Positions 1-5,908 of a stretch of 6,011 bases of DNA are shown here, piece after piece (position 1 is the stretch's first letter; each line of letters starts with the position of its first letter). Under the pieces are notes generated by a model. It saw nothing but the letters and a program-made list of their open reading frames with translations, was not told where the DNA came from and made no database searches. This stretch comes from Acidobacteriota bacterium. GTDB lineage: Bacteria; Acidobacteriota; Holophagae; Thermotomaculales; Thermotomaculaceae. The stretch covers positions 1 through 6,011 of the forward strand of contig JAMOUY010000367.1 of assembly GCA_027067895.1 (NCBI GenBank). Reading direction: 5' to 3'. Both the position numbers and the translations under genes were made by a program.

Positions 1-35
1 AATATCTAACACAAAAGTCTTCCTGTGCGTTATTC

Positions 36-64
36 AAAAAAAACCTATTCTATATAAAATAGGT
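36..64 (-). terminator. Terminator-like hairpin in the rrn leader
   Basis: On the minus strand ACCTATT (64-58) and AATAGGT (49-43) form a 7-bp stem with an 8-nt loop, and the following bases, including the last of the stem, make eight T (43-36). This has the form of a weak intrinsic terminator or attenuator placed after boxA. With only two G-C pairs it may terminate poorly. It could also be a precursor-processing or folding element. Confidence 0.4.
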
Positions 65-91
65 CGCAAAACTATTACATCCTTCCACCTC

Positions 92-112
92 TATCCAGTT
101 GTCAAAGAGCCA
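92..112 (-). promoter_or_regulatory. boxA-like rRNA antitermination element and leader motif
   Basis: The minus strand reads TGGCTCTTTGACAAC followed by TGGATA. The first part closely matches the boxA core of rRNA operons (TGCTCTTTAACA in E. coli). The CTTTGACAACTGGATA run is the kind of sequence common in rRNA leaders and 16S-23S spacers. Together with three strong promoters upstream it suggests the transcript is an rRNA precursor whose 16S gene lies left of position 1. A 16S-23S spacer is less likely, because no 16S 3' end is present upstream. Confidence 0.7.
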
Positions 113-129
113 AAATCCGACAGCGATAT

Positions 130-180
130 AATTTATCGCGCCACCTTTAATTTGTCAAGCAAAATTTTCAAACTTTTTTT
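130..180 (-). promoter_or_regulatory. Tandem sigma-70 promoter P3 with UP-like element
   Basis: TTGACA (158-153), a 17-bp spacer and TAAATT (135-130) repeat the P2 hexamers exactly. The A7 tract (180-174) and 14-base A/T-rich segment before CTTGACAAA also match the P2 layout. The -10 lies inside an inverted repeat, GCGATA (123-128) and TATCGC (134-139). The start would fall near 123, only about a dozen bases before the boxA-like sequence. A perfect -35, an A/T-rich upstream element and tandem copies are typical of rRNA promoters. Confidence 0.72.
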
Positions 181-194
181 GCTTTATATCAGAG

Positions 195-218
195 CTTCTT
201 GGGGTATTTGCCAAGAAG
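195..218. repeat. Inverted repeat between P2 and P3
   Basis: CTTCTTGG (195-202) and CCAAGAAG (211-218) form a perfect 8-bp stem with an 8-nt loop. Neither side is followed by a T-tract, so it is not a standard terminator. It would be in the leader of transcripts from P1 and P2 only, and could be a structural element or a protein-binding site. Confidence 0.5.
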
Positions 219-254
219 ATAATTATTTATCTCATTCCCATAACCGGGACTATT

Positions 255-305
255 AATTTAAGTCTTTTTACCGTGTTTGTCAAGTTAATTTTGAAATATT
301 TTTTT
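255..305 (-). promoter_or_regulatory. Tandem sigma-70 promoter P2 with UP-like element
   Basis: TTGACA (283-278), a 17-bp spacer and TAAATT (260-255) form a strong sigma-70 promoter. Upstream, an A7 tract (305-299) and 14 mostly A/T bases lead into CTTGACAAA. The same arrangement, with the same distances, recurs at P3, so P2 and P3 look like copies of one promoter module. Confidence 0.7.
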
Positions 306-345
306 AAGGTTCGTCGCTTTACCGTGTCTCAAACGGCAAGAATAA

Positions 346-373
346 ATTTTATAGATTTAATGGAAAATGTCAA
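346..373 (-). promoter_or_regulatory. Tandem sigma-70 promoter P1 of the putative rrn operon
   Basis: The -35 TTGACA (373-368) is perfect, the spacer is 16 bp and the -10 is TAAAAT (351-346), five of six matches. The -35 lies 9 bp after the stop codon of the response regulator gene. An A7 tract (383-377) immediately upstream overlaps that stop codon and could serve as part of an UP element. It is the first of three promoters pointing left. Confidence 0.65.
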
Positions 374-382
374 TAGTTTTTT

Positions 383-1750
383 TCATATTTTTTTTATTTT
401 GTATTTTTGCATTTTGTAGCGAAGATTTCTTTCGCTTATTCCAAGCATTTCCGCCGCCTTGGTTTGCACACCGTTGCATTTTTCAAGAGCCTTGATTATC
501 ATTTCTTTTTCAATTTTTTCAATTGCTTCGGAAAGTTTTACTTCTCCCGGCTTAAAAAAGTTATCCGATTTTTTGTCAATATGCTTACCGTCCCCACCAA
601 TGTCTACAAAGTTTATATATTCTCCCCTGCTTAAAACAACCGCTCTTTGAATTATATTGGCCAATTCCCTTATGTTTCCGGGATAATGATATGTCAGCAG
701 TTTGTTGTAGGCTTCTTTGGTAAAGCCTTTTACGTTTATACCGTAATGGTTCGCCCATTTGTTAAGGTAGTAATCTATCAATAAGGGCAAATCTTCTTTT
801 CTTTCCCTTAAAGGCGGAAGTTCAATTGTAATTACGTTTATTCTGTAAAACAAGTCTTCCCTGAATTTTCCTTCCTCTATTGCCTTTTGAAGATTTTTGT
901 TTGTGGCACTGATAAGTCTGAAATCCACAGGAATTCTTTTTGTTCCGCCAACTCTTTCTATTTCTCTCTCCTGCAATACCCTTAAAAGTTTTACCTGCAC
1001 TTCAAGCGGAATGTCTCCTATTTCGTCCAAAAACAATGTCCCCTTTTCCGCAAGTTCAAATCTTCCTTTTTTTAAAGAAGTTGCGCCGGTAAAGGCTCCT
1101 TTCTCGTGTCCAAACAGTTCGCTTTCAAGTACGCCGGCGTTTAAGGCAGCACAGTTTACAGGGACGAAAGGATTGTTGTTTCTTTCGCTTAATTCGTGAA
1201 TGGTTCTTGCAAGCAGTTCTTTTCCCGTTCCGCTTTCTCCCAAAATTAAAACAGGCGCGTCGGTTTTGGCAGCCCGGTAGGCAATGTTAAGTATTTCAAG
1301 CATTTTCTCGTTTTTGGTAATTATTTTTTCCGAAATGCTTCTGTCTATAATTTCTTTTCTCAACTGTTCGTTTTCTTTGGCAATAACCGCTCGTTCAAGT
1401 TCTTTTCTGAGTTTTATAAGAAGTTCCTGCAAGTTTACAGGCTTTGTTATGTAATCGGAAGCACCTGCCCGCATAACCTCAACGGCGTCTTCAACACTTC
1501 CGAAAGCGGTAATGACAATTATCGGAAGAAGAGGATTGAGCATTTTTGCCTTTTTCAACAAATCTTTACCCGACATTCCCTTCATTTTCATATCCGTAAT
1601 CAAAGCGTCTATTGTCTCTTTTTTCAAAATCTCAATTGCCTGTTCGCCGGATTCGGCAAGAAATACTTTATAGCCGTTTGATTCAAGAAACTTTCCTAAA
1701 ACGGTTCTTTGGTTTTGCTCGTCGTCAACAACAAGTATTTTATAATTCAT
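383..1750 (-). CDS. Sigma-54-dependent NtrC-family response regulator (receiver, AAA+, Fis-type HTH)
   Basis: This 455-residue cytoplasmic transcription activator should take phosphate from the upstream kinase and use ATP hydrolysis to remodel sigma-54 RNA polymerase. The receiver domain (about 3-120) shows the acidic pair D9/D10, phospho-acceptor D53, T81 and K103. The AAA+ domain (about 143-370) has Walker A GESGTGKE (171-178), the sigma-54 contact loop GAFTGA (218-223), Walker B with LFLDEI (239-244) and an REDLFYRIN segment. The C-terminus (about 410-455) is a Fis-like helix-turn-helix with AAEMLGISERNLRYKM. All key residues are intact and the length is normal for the family. The ATG start has AAGGAG nine bases upstream, inside the end of the kinase gene, with only 3 nt between the kinase stop and this ATG. 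The paired targets at the right end of the window are plausible binding sites. The gene ends in TGA with no terminator before the next promoter. Family assignment is very secure; the signal and regulon are unknown. Confidence 0.97.
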   Translation of the reverse strand: MNYKILVVDDEQNQRTVLGKFLESNGYKVFLAESGEQAIEILKKETIDALITDMKMKGMSGKDLLKKAKMLNPLLPIIVITAFGSVEDAVEVMRAGASDYITKPVNLQELLIKLRKELERAVIAKENEQLRKEIIDRSISEKIITKNEKMLEILNIAYRAAKTDAPVLILGESGTGKELLARTIHELSERNNNPFVPVNCAALNAGVLESELFGHEKGAFTGATSLKKGRFELAEKGTLFLDEIGDIPLEVQVKLLRVLQEREIERVGGTKRIPVDFRLISATNKNLQKAIEEGKFREDLFYRINVITIELPPLRERKEDLPLLIDYYLNKWANHYGINVKGFTKEAYNKLLTYHYPGNIRELANIIQRAVVLSRGEYINFVDIGGDGKHIDKKSDNFFKPGEVKLSEAIEKIEKEMIIKALEKCNGVQTKAAEMLGISERNLRYKMQKYKIKKI

Positions 1751-1753
1751 AAC

Positions 1754-3640
1754 TCATTGCTCCTTCTGTTTTAAAGGCAGATAAATTGTCAACTCCGTCC
1801 CTTTCCCTTTTTTTGTTTCAAGTTTTATAAAACCTCCGTGAATGCTCACTATTCTTTGAACATACGGCAAACCCAATCCGCTTCCGTCGGATTTTGTCGT
1901 GAAATATAAGTCAAAAGCCCTTTCTTTTTCTTGTTCACTCATACCTTTGCCGTTATCTATTATTTTAATTAGACCAAAGTTTTCCGATTTTTCGGCAATT
2001 ATTTTCACCGTGTCTGCCTCCGCTTCCAAAGCATTTTGGATAAGGTTTATTATCACTCCTTTAAATCTGGCAGTATCCAAATCAACTTCATAATCATCTT
2101 TAATTTCAACCGTAATGTTTTTATCGGCATTTTTCAACCCGGATGTGTAGAAGTTTTCAATTTCTTTTAGAAAAGAAGAGATTTTAACACTTTTCGGGAA
2201 CAATTCAGGCGTTTTTGAAACTTCCATAAACTCTTTCACAATTTTGTTTAATCTTTCAATTTCCCTTTTAACGATATCTATCATCTTTTTCTCACTTTCG
2301 TCCAATTTTTCCGAAAAAGCAATCTGCTGAATTATCATTGAAATTGTATTTAAGGGATTTCTTATTTCATGGGCAAACGAAGACGCAAGTTTTCCCATTG
2401 AAAAAATCTTTTTTTCCCTCTCTTTGGATTCTTTGGAAACTTCTTCAATAGTAACGTCTCTCATTATAAAAACTTCGCCAAAGGGATAGGAGTTTTTCAC
2501 AACAAGAATTTTTTTGCCGTTTATATCAAAGGTTTTTACTCCGTCAGGCATGGACAAAACCTTTTCTTTTTCTTTTCCGATAAGCCTGAATACGGCGTTG
2601 TTGCAGAAAAAACTTTTGTCTTTTTGTTTAATAAGAATCCCGTCTTCAATTTGATTGATTACCGAATGAAATTTTGCGCTTTCCTCAAAAAGTCTGCGTG
2701 TCTGTCTTAATGCGTAAAAATAAAAACCGTCAAGCAAAATAACCAAAGCAAAAAGAACAACGGTTAACAAAAGAAAATCCCTGTCAAGAAGTTCAATATA
2801 ACTCAAAGATAAGCCCATTCTGAGAGTTCCCTGCTTTATTCCGTCAAAAACAACGTTTTTGGATATTTCAAGAATGCTTGTATTGCTTGTCTTTATTATT
2901 CGTATAAAACATTTTTCTCCGTTGCCGTTTTTTACGGGAAGGAAAACAATTTCTTTTTTATACAAAGGATTATTGTATCGCTCAAAAACAATTTTTTCGT
3001 CTTTCTCAAATCTGACAAATTCAATATCTTTGTATTTCATTATGTCTTCCAAAACATGAAAAAACGAGATTTTGCCGAAAATACCGTGAAGATAGGTTGC
3101 GTCAACCATTAAGACAATTGCGCCCGGTTTTATTTTTTTAACAACGCCGAATCTGTATTCGTTTCTCCTAAAACTTTGTTTTAATCCAATAACATAATAA
3201 TCCTTTTCCCCTCTGCAAACCCGAATCAATTCGTTTTTTAAAAGGCCTCTTCCGCCGAATCTTCCTCTTGAAACAAAAACCGTATTGCAATTTTTATCCA
3301 AAACCGCAACTTTGAAAACGTTGAATTTTTTTGCCAAATTTGCAAGTTTTTCAATATTTACCCCACTGTTAGACACCGTTTCCTCGGCAAAAAAAGAAGC
3401 AAGGCTTAAAAGATTGTTTTTCAACTGTTCTTTCAATTTGTCTTCGCTTGTCAATGAATATTCAAGATTATGGCTTACCGCCGACATCAATACCTTTGCC
3501 GCGTTTTTTCTCAAAGAAAAATACGCATTTTTTTCATGAAAAACAAGGTAGGCCAACACGGCAAACATACCGATATTGACCAAAATTATCATAGTCCCCG
3601 ATAAAAATTTTTTCTTTTCCCTAACGGAACGCTTTTCCAA
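1754..3640 (-). CDS. Membrane sensor histidine kinase with periplasmic sensor and PAS domain
   Basis: This 628-residue inner-membrane kinase is the expected partner of the regulator encoded 3 nt downstream. A basic N-terminus precedes TM1 (about 16-34). A large extracytoplasmic sensor region (about 35-287) follows; it contains a strand-rich stretch with VAVLDKN that resembles a Cache/PAS-like fold, which is inferred. TM2 is about 289-310. A cytoplasmic PAS-like domain (about 325-405) is followed by the HisKA domain with phospho-acceptor H424 in AHEIRNPLN. The ATPase domain has N536 in the N box, D562 in DNGKGMS, an FTTK segment and the G2 box GSGLGL (586-591). All catalytic boxes are present. 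The start is probably TTG: GGAG lies 8 nt upstream, and this codon begins 2 nt after the stop of the preceding gene. The first in-frame ATG (residue 17) would remove the basic N-terminus and has a poorer ribosome site. The ligand cannot be read from the sequence. Confidence 0.95.
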   Translation of the reverse strand: MEKRSVREKKKFLSGTMIILVNIGMFAVLAYLVFHEKNAYFSLRKNAAKVLMSAVSHNLEYSLTSEDKLKEQLKNNLLSLASFFAEETVSNSGVNIEKLANLAKKFNVFKVAVLDKNCNTVFVSRGRFGGRGLLKNELIRVCRGEKDYYVIGLKQSFRRNEYRFGVVKKIKPGAIVLMVDATYLHGIFGKISFFHVLEDIMKYKDIEFVRFEKDEKIVFERYNNPLYKKEIVFLPVKNGNGEKCFIRIIKTSNTSILEISKNVVFDGIKQGTLRMGLSLSYIELLDRDFLLLTVVLFALVILLDGFYFYALRQTRRLFEESAKFHSVINQIEDGILIKQKDKSFFCNNAVFRLIGKEKEKVLSMPDGVKTFDINGKKILVVKNSYPFGEVFIMRDVTIEEVSKESKEREKKIFSMGKLASSFAHEIRNPLNTISMIIQQIAFSEKLDESEKKMIDIVKREIERLNKIVKEFMEVSKTPELFPKSVKISSFLKEIENFYTSGLKNADKNITVEIKDDYEVDLDTARFKGVIINLIQNALEAEADTVKIIAEKSENFGLIKIIDNGKGMSEQEKERAFDLYFTTKSDGSGLGLPYVQRIVSIHGGFIKLETKKGKGTELTIYLPLKQKEQ

Positions 3641-3642
3641 AT

Positions 3643-4596
3643 TTATTTCTCCGTTTTATCCTTTTCCCTCAAACTATACAGCAATTCCCCCAATTCTCTC
3701 GGCATCAATCCGTTTTTCCTTGCAATATCCCTTAACATATCGTTGTCCGCAATATCTCCGAATCCCTTTTTCTTTAATAGATTTTTTGCTTTATCAATTG
3801 AAATTTCCGCTTTTTCGCAAAATTCTTTTAAATTCATCTTGCCGATAAACATCATTCCGCTAAAATTCCCCTGACCCTGCCCCCTTCTCATTCTGCCGGG
3901 CGAAACGAGGTCTTTATCCTTAAATTCCGAATTCTCCATATTCTTCGTTTTTTTTGTTTCGGAAACCGAAGACCTATCCTCGTTTACCGATTTTTGATAA
4001 TTAAGCATATCGGCAATATCCTTTGGGGCAACGCCGTTTTCTTTTGCAATTTCTTCAAGAGTTTTATCGGGGGAAACACCTTTTACGTTAAAAACATTAA
4101 GCCTTTTAATCGCCCTGTCCAACGGAAAATTCATTTTATCGCAATACTTTTTTAAAGTTAATTTTTCGGCATGGGGAATTATCGGCCTTGACGCTTTACT
4201 TTCCCAAGAAGCGGTTAAATATTCTCCGAAATCCATAATGTAAGAAACCGGCGGAATTGAATAAATGGACATAACGGTTAAAATTACCGCAATCAGCAAA
4301 GACCACAAAAACTCCGGCACGGTAAAATTTATTTTCCTCATTTTGTCCTTCATATAATTGATAAAAGGCTTCCAGTTTAAAATCAAATGCCAAATAACAA
4401 AAATCGCCAGAAAAAAACTTGAAACGGTATGCACCGCTTCCCACTGCTTTTTAGTTAACCCGAACAAATGCCAATTTACCCAAAAGGCAACCCTGCCGGC
4501 CGGGGCAAGATAAAGAATAACACCGGAAACTATTGAAATAAGCCCTGTCCAAGCAACAAACAGGGACACAAAATTCCTTAATTTAAAATTTGACAT
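3643..4596 (-). CDS. DUF4405-like (cytochrome-b-like) membrane protein with duplicated periplasmic module
   Basis: This 317-residue membrane protein has three predicted helices: about 8-31, 54-73 and 96-120. H43, H56 and H70 lie in or next to the second helix (NWHLFG, AVHTV, IWHLILNW), a pattern seen in DUF4405 and other b-type cytochrome-like membrane proteins. H56 and H70 could be haem ligands, which is inferred. Basic residues at the N-terminus and at 83-88 place the C-terminal 190 residues outside the inner membrane. That part holds two related helical modules of about 54 residues (146-199 and 254-307). Each has an LK(K/E)(Y/F)C motif (C152, C260) and an (E/D)IA(K/R)(E/K)NG motif. A charged linker rich in Met, Gly and Arg joins them. 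ATG 4596 is preferred because GGAGG lies 5 nt upstream; the longer frame starting at TTG 4614 begins before that site. It precedes the kinase gene with a 2-nt gap, so it may be a signal-sensing or redox partner. The enzymatic role is unknown. Confidence 0.8.
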   Translation of the reverse strand: MSNFKLRNFVSLFVAWTGLISIVSGVILYLAPAGRVAFWVNWHLFGLTKKQWEAVHTVSSFFLAIFVIWHLILNWKPFINYMKDKMRKINFTVPEFLWSLLIAVILTVMSIYSIPPVSYIMDFGEYLTASWESKASRPIIPHAEKLTLKKYCDKMNFPLDRAIKRLNVFNVKGVSPDKTLEEIAKENGVAPKDIADMLNYQKSVNEDRSSVSETKKTKNMENSEFKDKDLVSPGRMRRGQGQGNFSGMMFIGKMNLKEFCEKAEISIDKAKNLLKKKGFGDIADNDMLRDIARKNGLMPRELGELLYSLREKDKTEK

Positions 4597-4601
4597 CAAA
4601 T

Positions 4602-4606
4602 CCTCC
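4602..4606 (-). promoter_or_regulatory. Ribosome binding site that fixes the DUF4405-like start
   Basis: The minus strand reads GGAGG, then ATTTG and the ATG at 4596. The upstream TTG at 4614 lies before this site with no ribosome site of its own. The ATG also gives an N-terminus (MSNFKLRNF) that leads straight into the first membrane helix. Confidence 0.85.
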
Positions 4607-4622
4607 AAACTCAATTTTAAAA

Positions 4623-4630
4623 ATTATATC
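4623..4630 (-). promoter_or_regulatory. Possible extended -10 promoter for the three-gene operon
   Basis: The minus strand shows TATAAT (4628-4623). With the base before it and the end of the terminator T-tract, it forms the extended -10 motif TGATATAAT. No -35 box is visible; that position falls within the terminator stem. A start near 4616 would give a leader of about 20 nt ahead of the GGAGG of the DUF4405-like gene. It would allow constant low expression of the sensor pair. AT-richness makes chance matches likely. Confidence 0.4.
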
Positions 4631-4654
4631 AAAAAAAAGGGGGAAAAATCCCCC
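4631..4654 (-). terminator. Intrinsic terminator after the DUF2202 gene
   Basis: On the minus strand, five G, a six-base loop (ATTTTT) and five C are followed directly by eight T. The hairpin starts 28 nt after the DUF2202 stop codon and precedes the membrane-protein gene. It should separate high expression of the exported protein from weaker read-through into the three-gene operon. Confidence 0.88.
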
Positions 4655-4682
4655 GGCTATTTTCAACAAGTATCAAACAAAC

Positions 4683-5810
4683 TTAATGTTTTCTTCTTCC
4701 GCAAGTATAAAGCACGTTTCCGTCCGCATCGTAAACAACGCCTCTTTCCATATCCGAGTTTACAATAGCATCAAACTCATCCTGAGCAATGTACTGAGGA
4801 AGGTAAGTTTCGCCGTTTGCAACAATCAATCTGTTAAAACTTCTCATGTGATTTCTTGAACCCTTCATAAGGTTCTGGAAAACGGTTTTTATATCCTGAT
4901 TGTCCGAAAGAGCGATTTCGTCTTCCAAATCTTTAATATCAAGGTCTTCAATTGTCGCACCGACTTTCAAAGCCTCAACCAAAGATACGCCGCCCTTATT
5001 TACAAGCACAGAATAAAGGTCAACAAACGCTTGGTCCGAATACTGACCTATAACATCGTTGGCAACAGGGTCTTCCAAGCCGTATTTATCAAGCAATACC
5101 TTGATTGCGTCCATGTGGGTCTGTTCACTCTGTGCAATGTTTGAGAAAATCCTCAATCCCCATTTTTCGTAAAGAGTAAGGTAAACGTCTCTTGCAAGTT
5201 TCTCTTCCTGTCTCATTTTTACAAGCATGTCAACTTCCGCTTCGCTTAAATCTTCATAGGGCAAATCGGAAATAACGGTTGAAAGTTTTCCGCAGGGACT
5301 TACGTTTCCGTATGCGGCGGCACCGTGTCCCCTGCCGTTTCCTCTTCCCCTTTTACCAGCCATGCCTCTGACAGCCTTCCACAAAGGAACACCGTTTGCA
5401 TCTCTGAACTCAAAAAGAGAATCTCCTGAAACAATCTGCCTTGCAATAATTCCCGAAGTGCCATCTTTAAAAGTTGTCAAAACACCAACAATAGTTACAT
5501 GTTGCCCGTCTTCAAAGGCTATGCCTTGTACAGAAAGATACCATTTAGGTGCCATAAAAACAGACGTTTGATTCCCATCTTCAAGAGTTACAATCAATCT
5601 TGAAGGGTAAGCCGTATCAAATCCCACCACTGTTGCGTTAGCGGTTGTTTCCTGAGTTACATCGTAATACAAATTGCTGTTTGACGAAGAATTGGCGTTT
5701 GAAGAAGAACCGCCTTGATTTCCTCTGTGCCCATTGCCGTGGCCATTACCCGCCATTGCAAAAAAAACAGCCATTAAACCCATTACTGCAATTGCCAATA
5801 TTTTTTTCAT
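4683..5810 (-). CDS. Exported DUF2202 ferritin-like domain protein
   Basis: This 375-residue protein is predicted to be exported. Its Sec signal peptide (1-20) has KK followed by a hydrophobic core ending in AMA. The mature N-terminus is Gly/His/Asn-rich (22-34), followed by a Ser/Asn linker (35-46). Residues about 47-130 look like a small all-beta, OB-like domain. A second Gly/Arg-rich linker (149-163) leads to a C-terminal ferritin-like DUF2202 domain (about 185-350). The family signature is visible: EEKLARDVY (202-210), SEQTHMDA (228-235), GATIEDLDI (284-292) and GSRNHMRSF (317-325). Candidate metal ligands are E203, E229, H232, E288 and H321. C173 and C370 are the only cysteines. ATG 5810 is chosen because GGAGGTG lies just upstream; the longer TTG frame starts inside that ribosome site. 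A sigma-54 type promoter lies upstream and an intrinsic terminator downstream. The biochemical function of DUF2202 proteins is not established to my knowledge; metal or oxidant handling is inference from the fold. Confidence 0.9.
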   Translation of the reverse strand: MKKILAIAVMGLMAVFFAMAGNGHGNGHRGNQGGSSSNANSSSNSNLYYDVTQETTANATVVGFDTAYPSRLIVTLEDGNQTSVFMAPKWYLSVQGIAFEDGQHVTIVGVLTTFKDGTSGIIARQIVSGDSLFEFRDANGVPLWKAVRGMAGKRGRGNGRGHGAAAYGNVSPCGKLSTVISDLPYEDLSEAEVDMLVKMRQEEKLARDVYLTLYEKWGLRIFSNIAQSEQTHMDAIKVLLDKYGLEDPVANDVIGQYSDQAFVDLYSVLVNKGGVSLVEALKVGATIEDLDIKDLEDEIALSDNQDIKTVFQNLMKGSRNHMRSFNRLIVANGETYLPQYIAQDEFDAIVNSDMERGVVYDADGNVLYTCGRRKH

Positions 5811-5815
5811 TTTTT

Positions 5816-5823
5816 CACCTCCC
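5816..5823 (-). promoter_or_regulatory. Ribosome binding site that fixes the DUF2202 start
   Basis: The minus strand reads GGGAGGTG, then five bases before the ATG at 5810. This is a near-perfect Shine-Dalgarno sequence. It overlaps the upstream TTG (5825-5823) that begins the longest open frame, so that TTG cannot be the start. Confidence 0.9.
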
Positions 5824-5850
5824 AAAAAAATTCCAAGACACCTCTTTTAT

Positions 5851-5867
5851 TGCTTAAAACGTGCCAA
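5851..5867 (-). promoter_or_regulatory. Sigma-54 (-24/-12) promoter of the DUF2202 gene
   Basis: The minus strand reads TTGGCACG, TTTT, AAGCA. The -24 element matches the YTGGCACG consensus exactly. The GG and GC dinucleotides are separated by exactly 10 bases, as sigma-54 polymerase requires. The -12 element is AAGCA rather than TTGCA, a partial mismatch that keeps the GC. The predicted start is near 5840, giving a leader of about 30 nt that contains the ribosome site. An activator of the right class is encoded downstream in the same cluster, which supports the call. Confidence 0.75.
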
Positions 5868-5887
5868 CTTGACAAAATCAAGAACAA

Positions 5888-5908
5888 AAAATGTAACTTA
5901 CACATTTT
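5888..5908. repeat. Small dyad between the UAS and the sigma-54 promoter
   Basis: AAAATGT (5888-5894) and ACATTTT (5902-5908) form an inverted repeat with 7-bp arms around AACTTAC. It sits about 20 bp upstream of the -24 element. It could be an operator or merely AT-rich chance symmetry; no binding protein can be named. Confidence 0.3.

Larger units (their letters stand above)
1..382 (-). other. Non-coding promoter and leader region of a putative rRNA operon
   Basis: No credible protein gene or tRNA is visible on either strand here. The stretch contains three tandem promoters, a boxA-like element, two hairpins and a 10-bp direct repeat (ACACGGTAAA on the minus strand, at 327-318 and 276-267). 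From about 35 to 1 the leader continues with a further possible stem, AACGCA (30-25) with TGTGTT (14-9), containing one G-U pair. The 16S rRNA itself is not seen. Confidence 0.65.

Noticed and set aside
217..232. AGATAA/TTATCT palindrome between P2 and P3
   Set aside because: A short, very AT-rich symmetry that is expected by chance at this base composition.
407..1199. Plus-strand open frames across the response regulator gene
   Set aside because: They are antisense to a complete NtrC-family gene with all motifs intact, show no family resemblance and lack ribosome sites.
1899..3848. Plus-strand open frames across the kinase gene and the 3' end of the membrane-protein gene
   Set aside because: Phe/Ser/Leu-rich products typical of the complement of Lys/Glu-rich coding sequence; they are fully explained by the minus-strand genes.
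4196..4444. 82-residue minus-strand frame within the DUF4405-like gene
   Set aside because: It is an out-of-frame shadow of the membrane helices of the main gene and has no independent start signal or domain.
5869..5897. Plus-strand promoter TTGACA-17-TGTAAC facing right
   Set aside because: The -10 matches only four of six bases and no plus-strand gene starts before the window ends; the TTGACA is part of a short chance palindrome next to the sigma-54 site.
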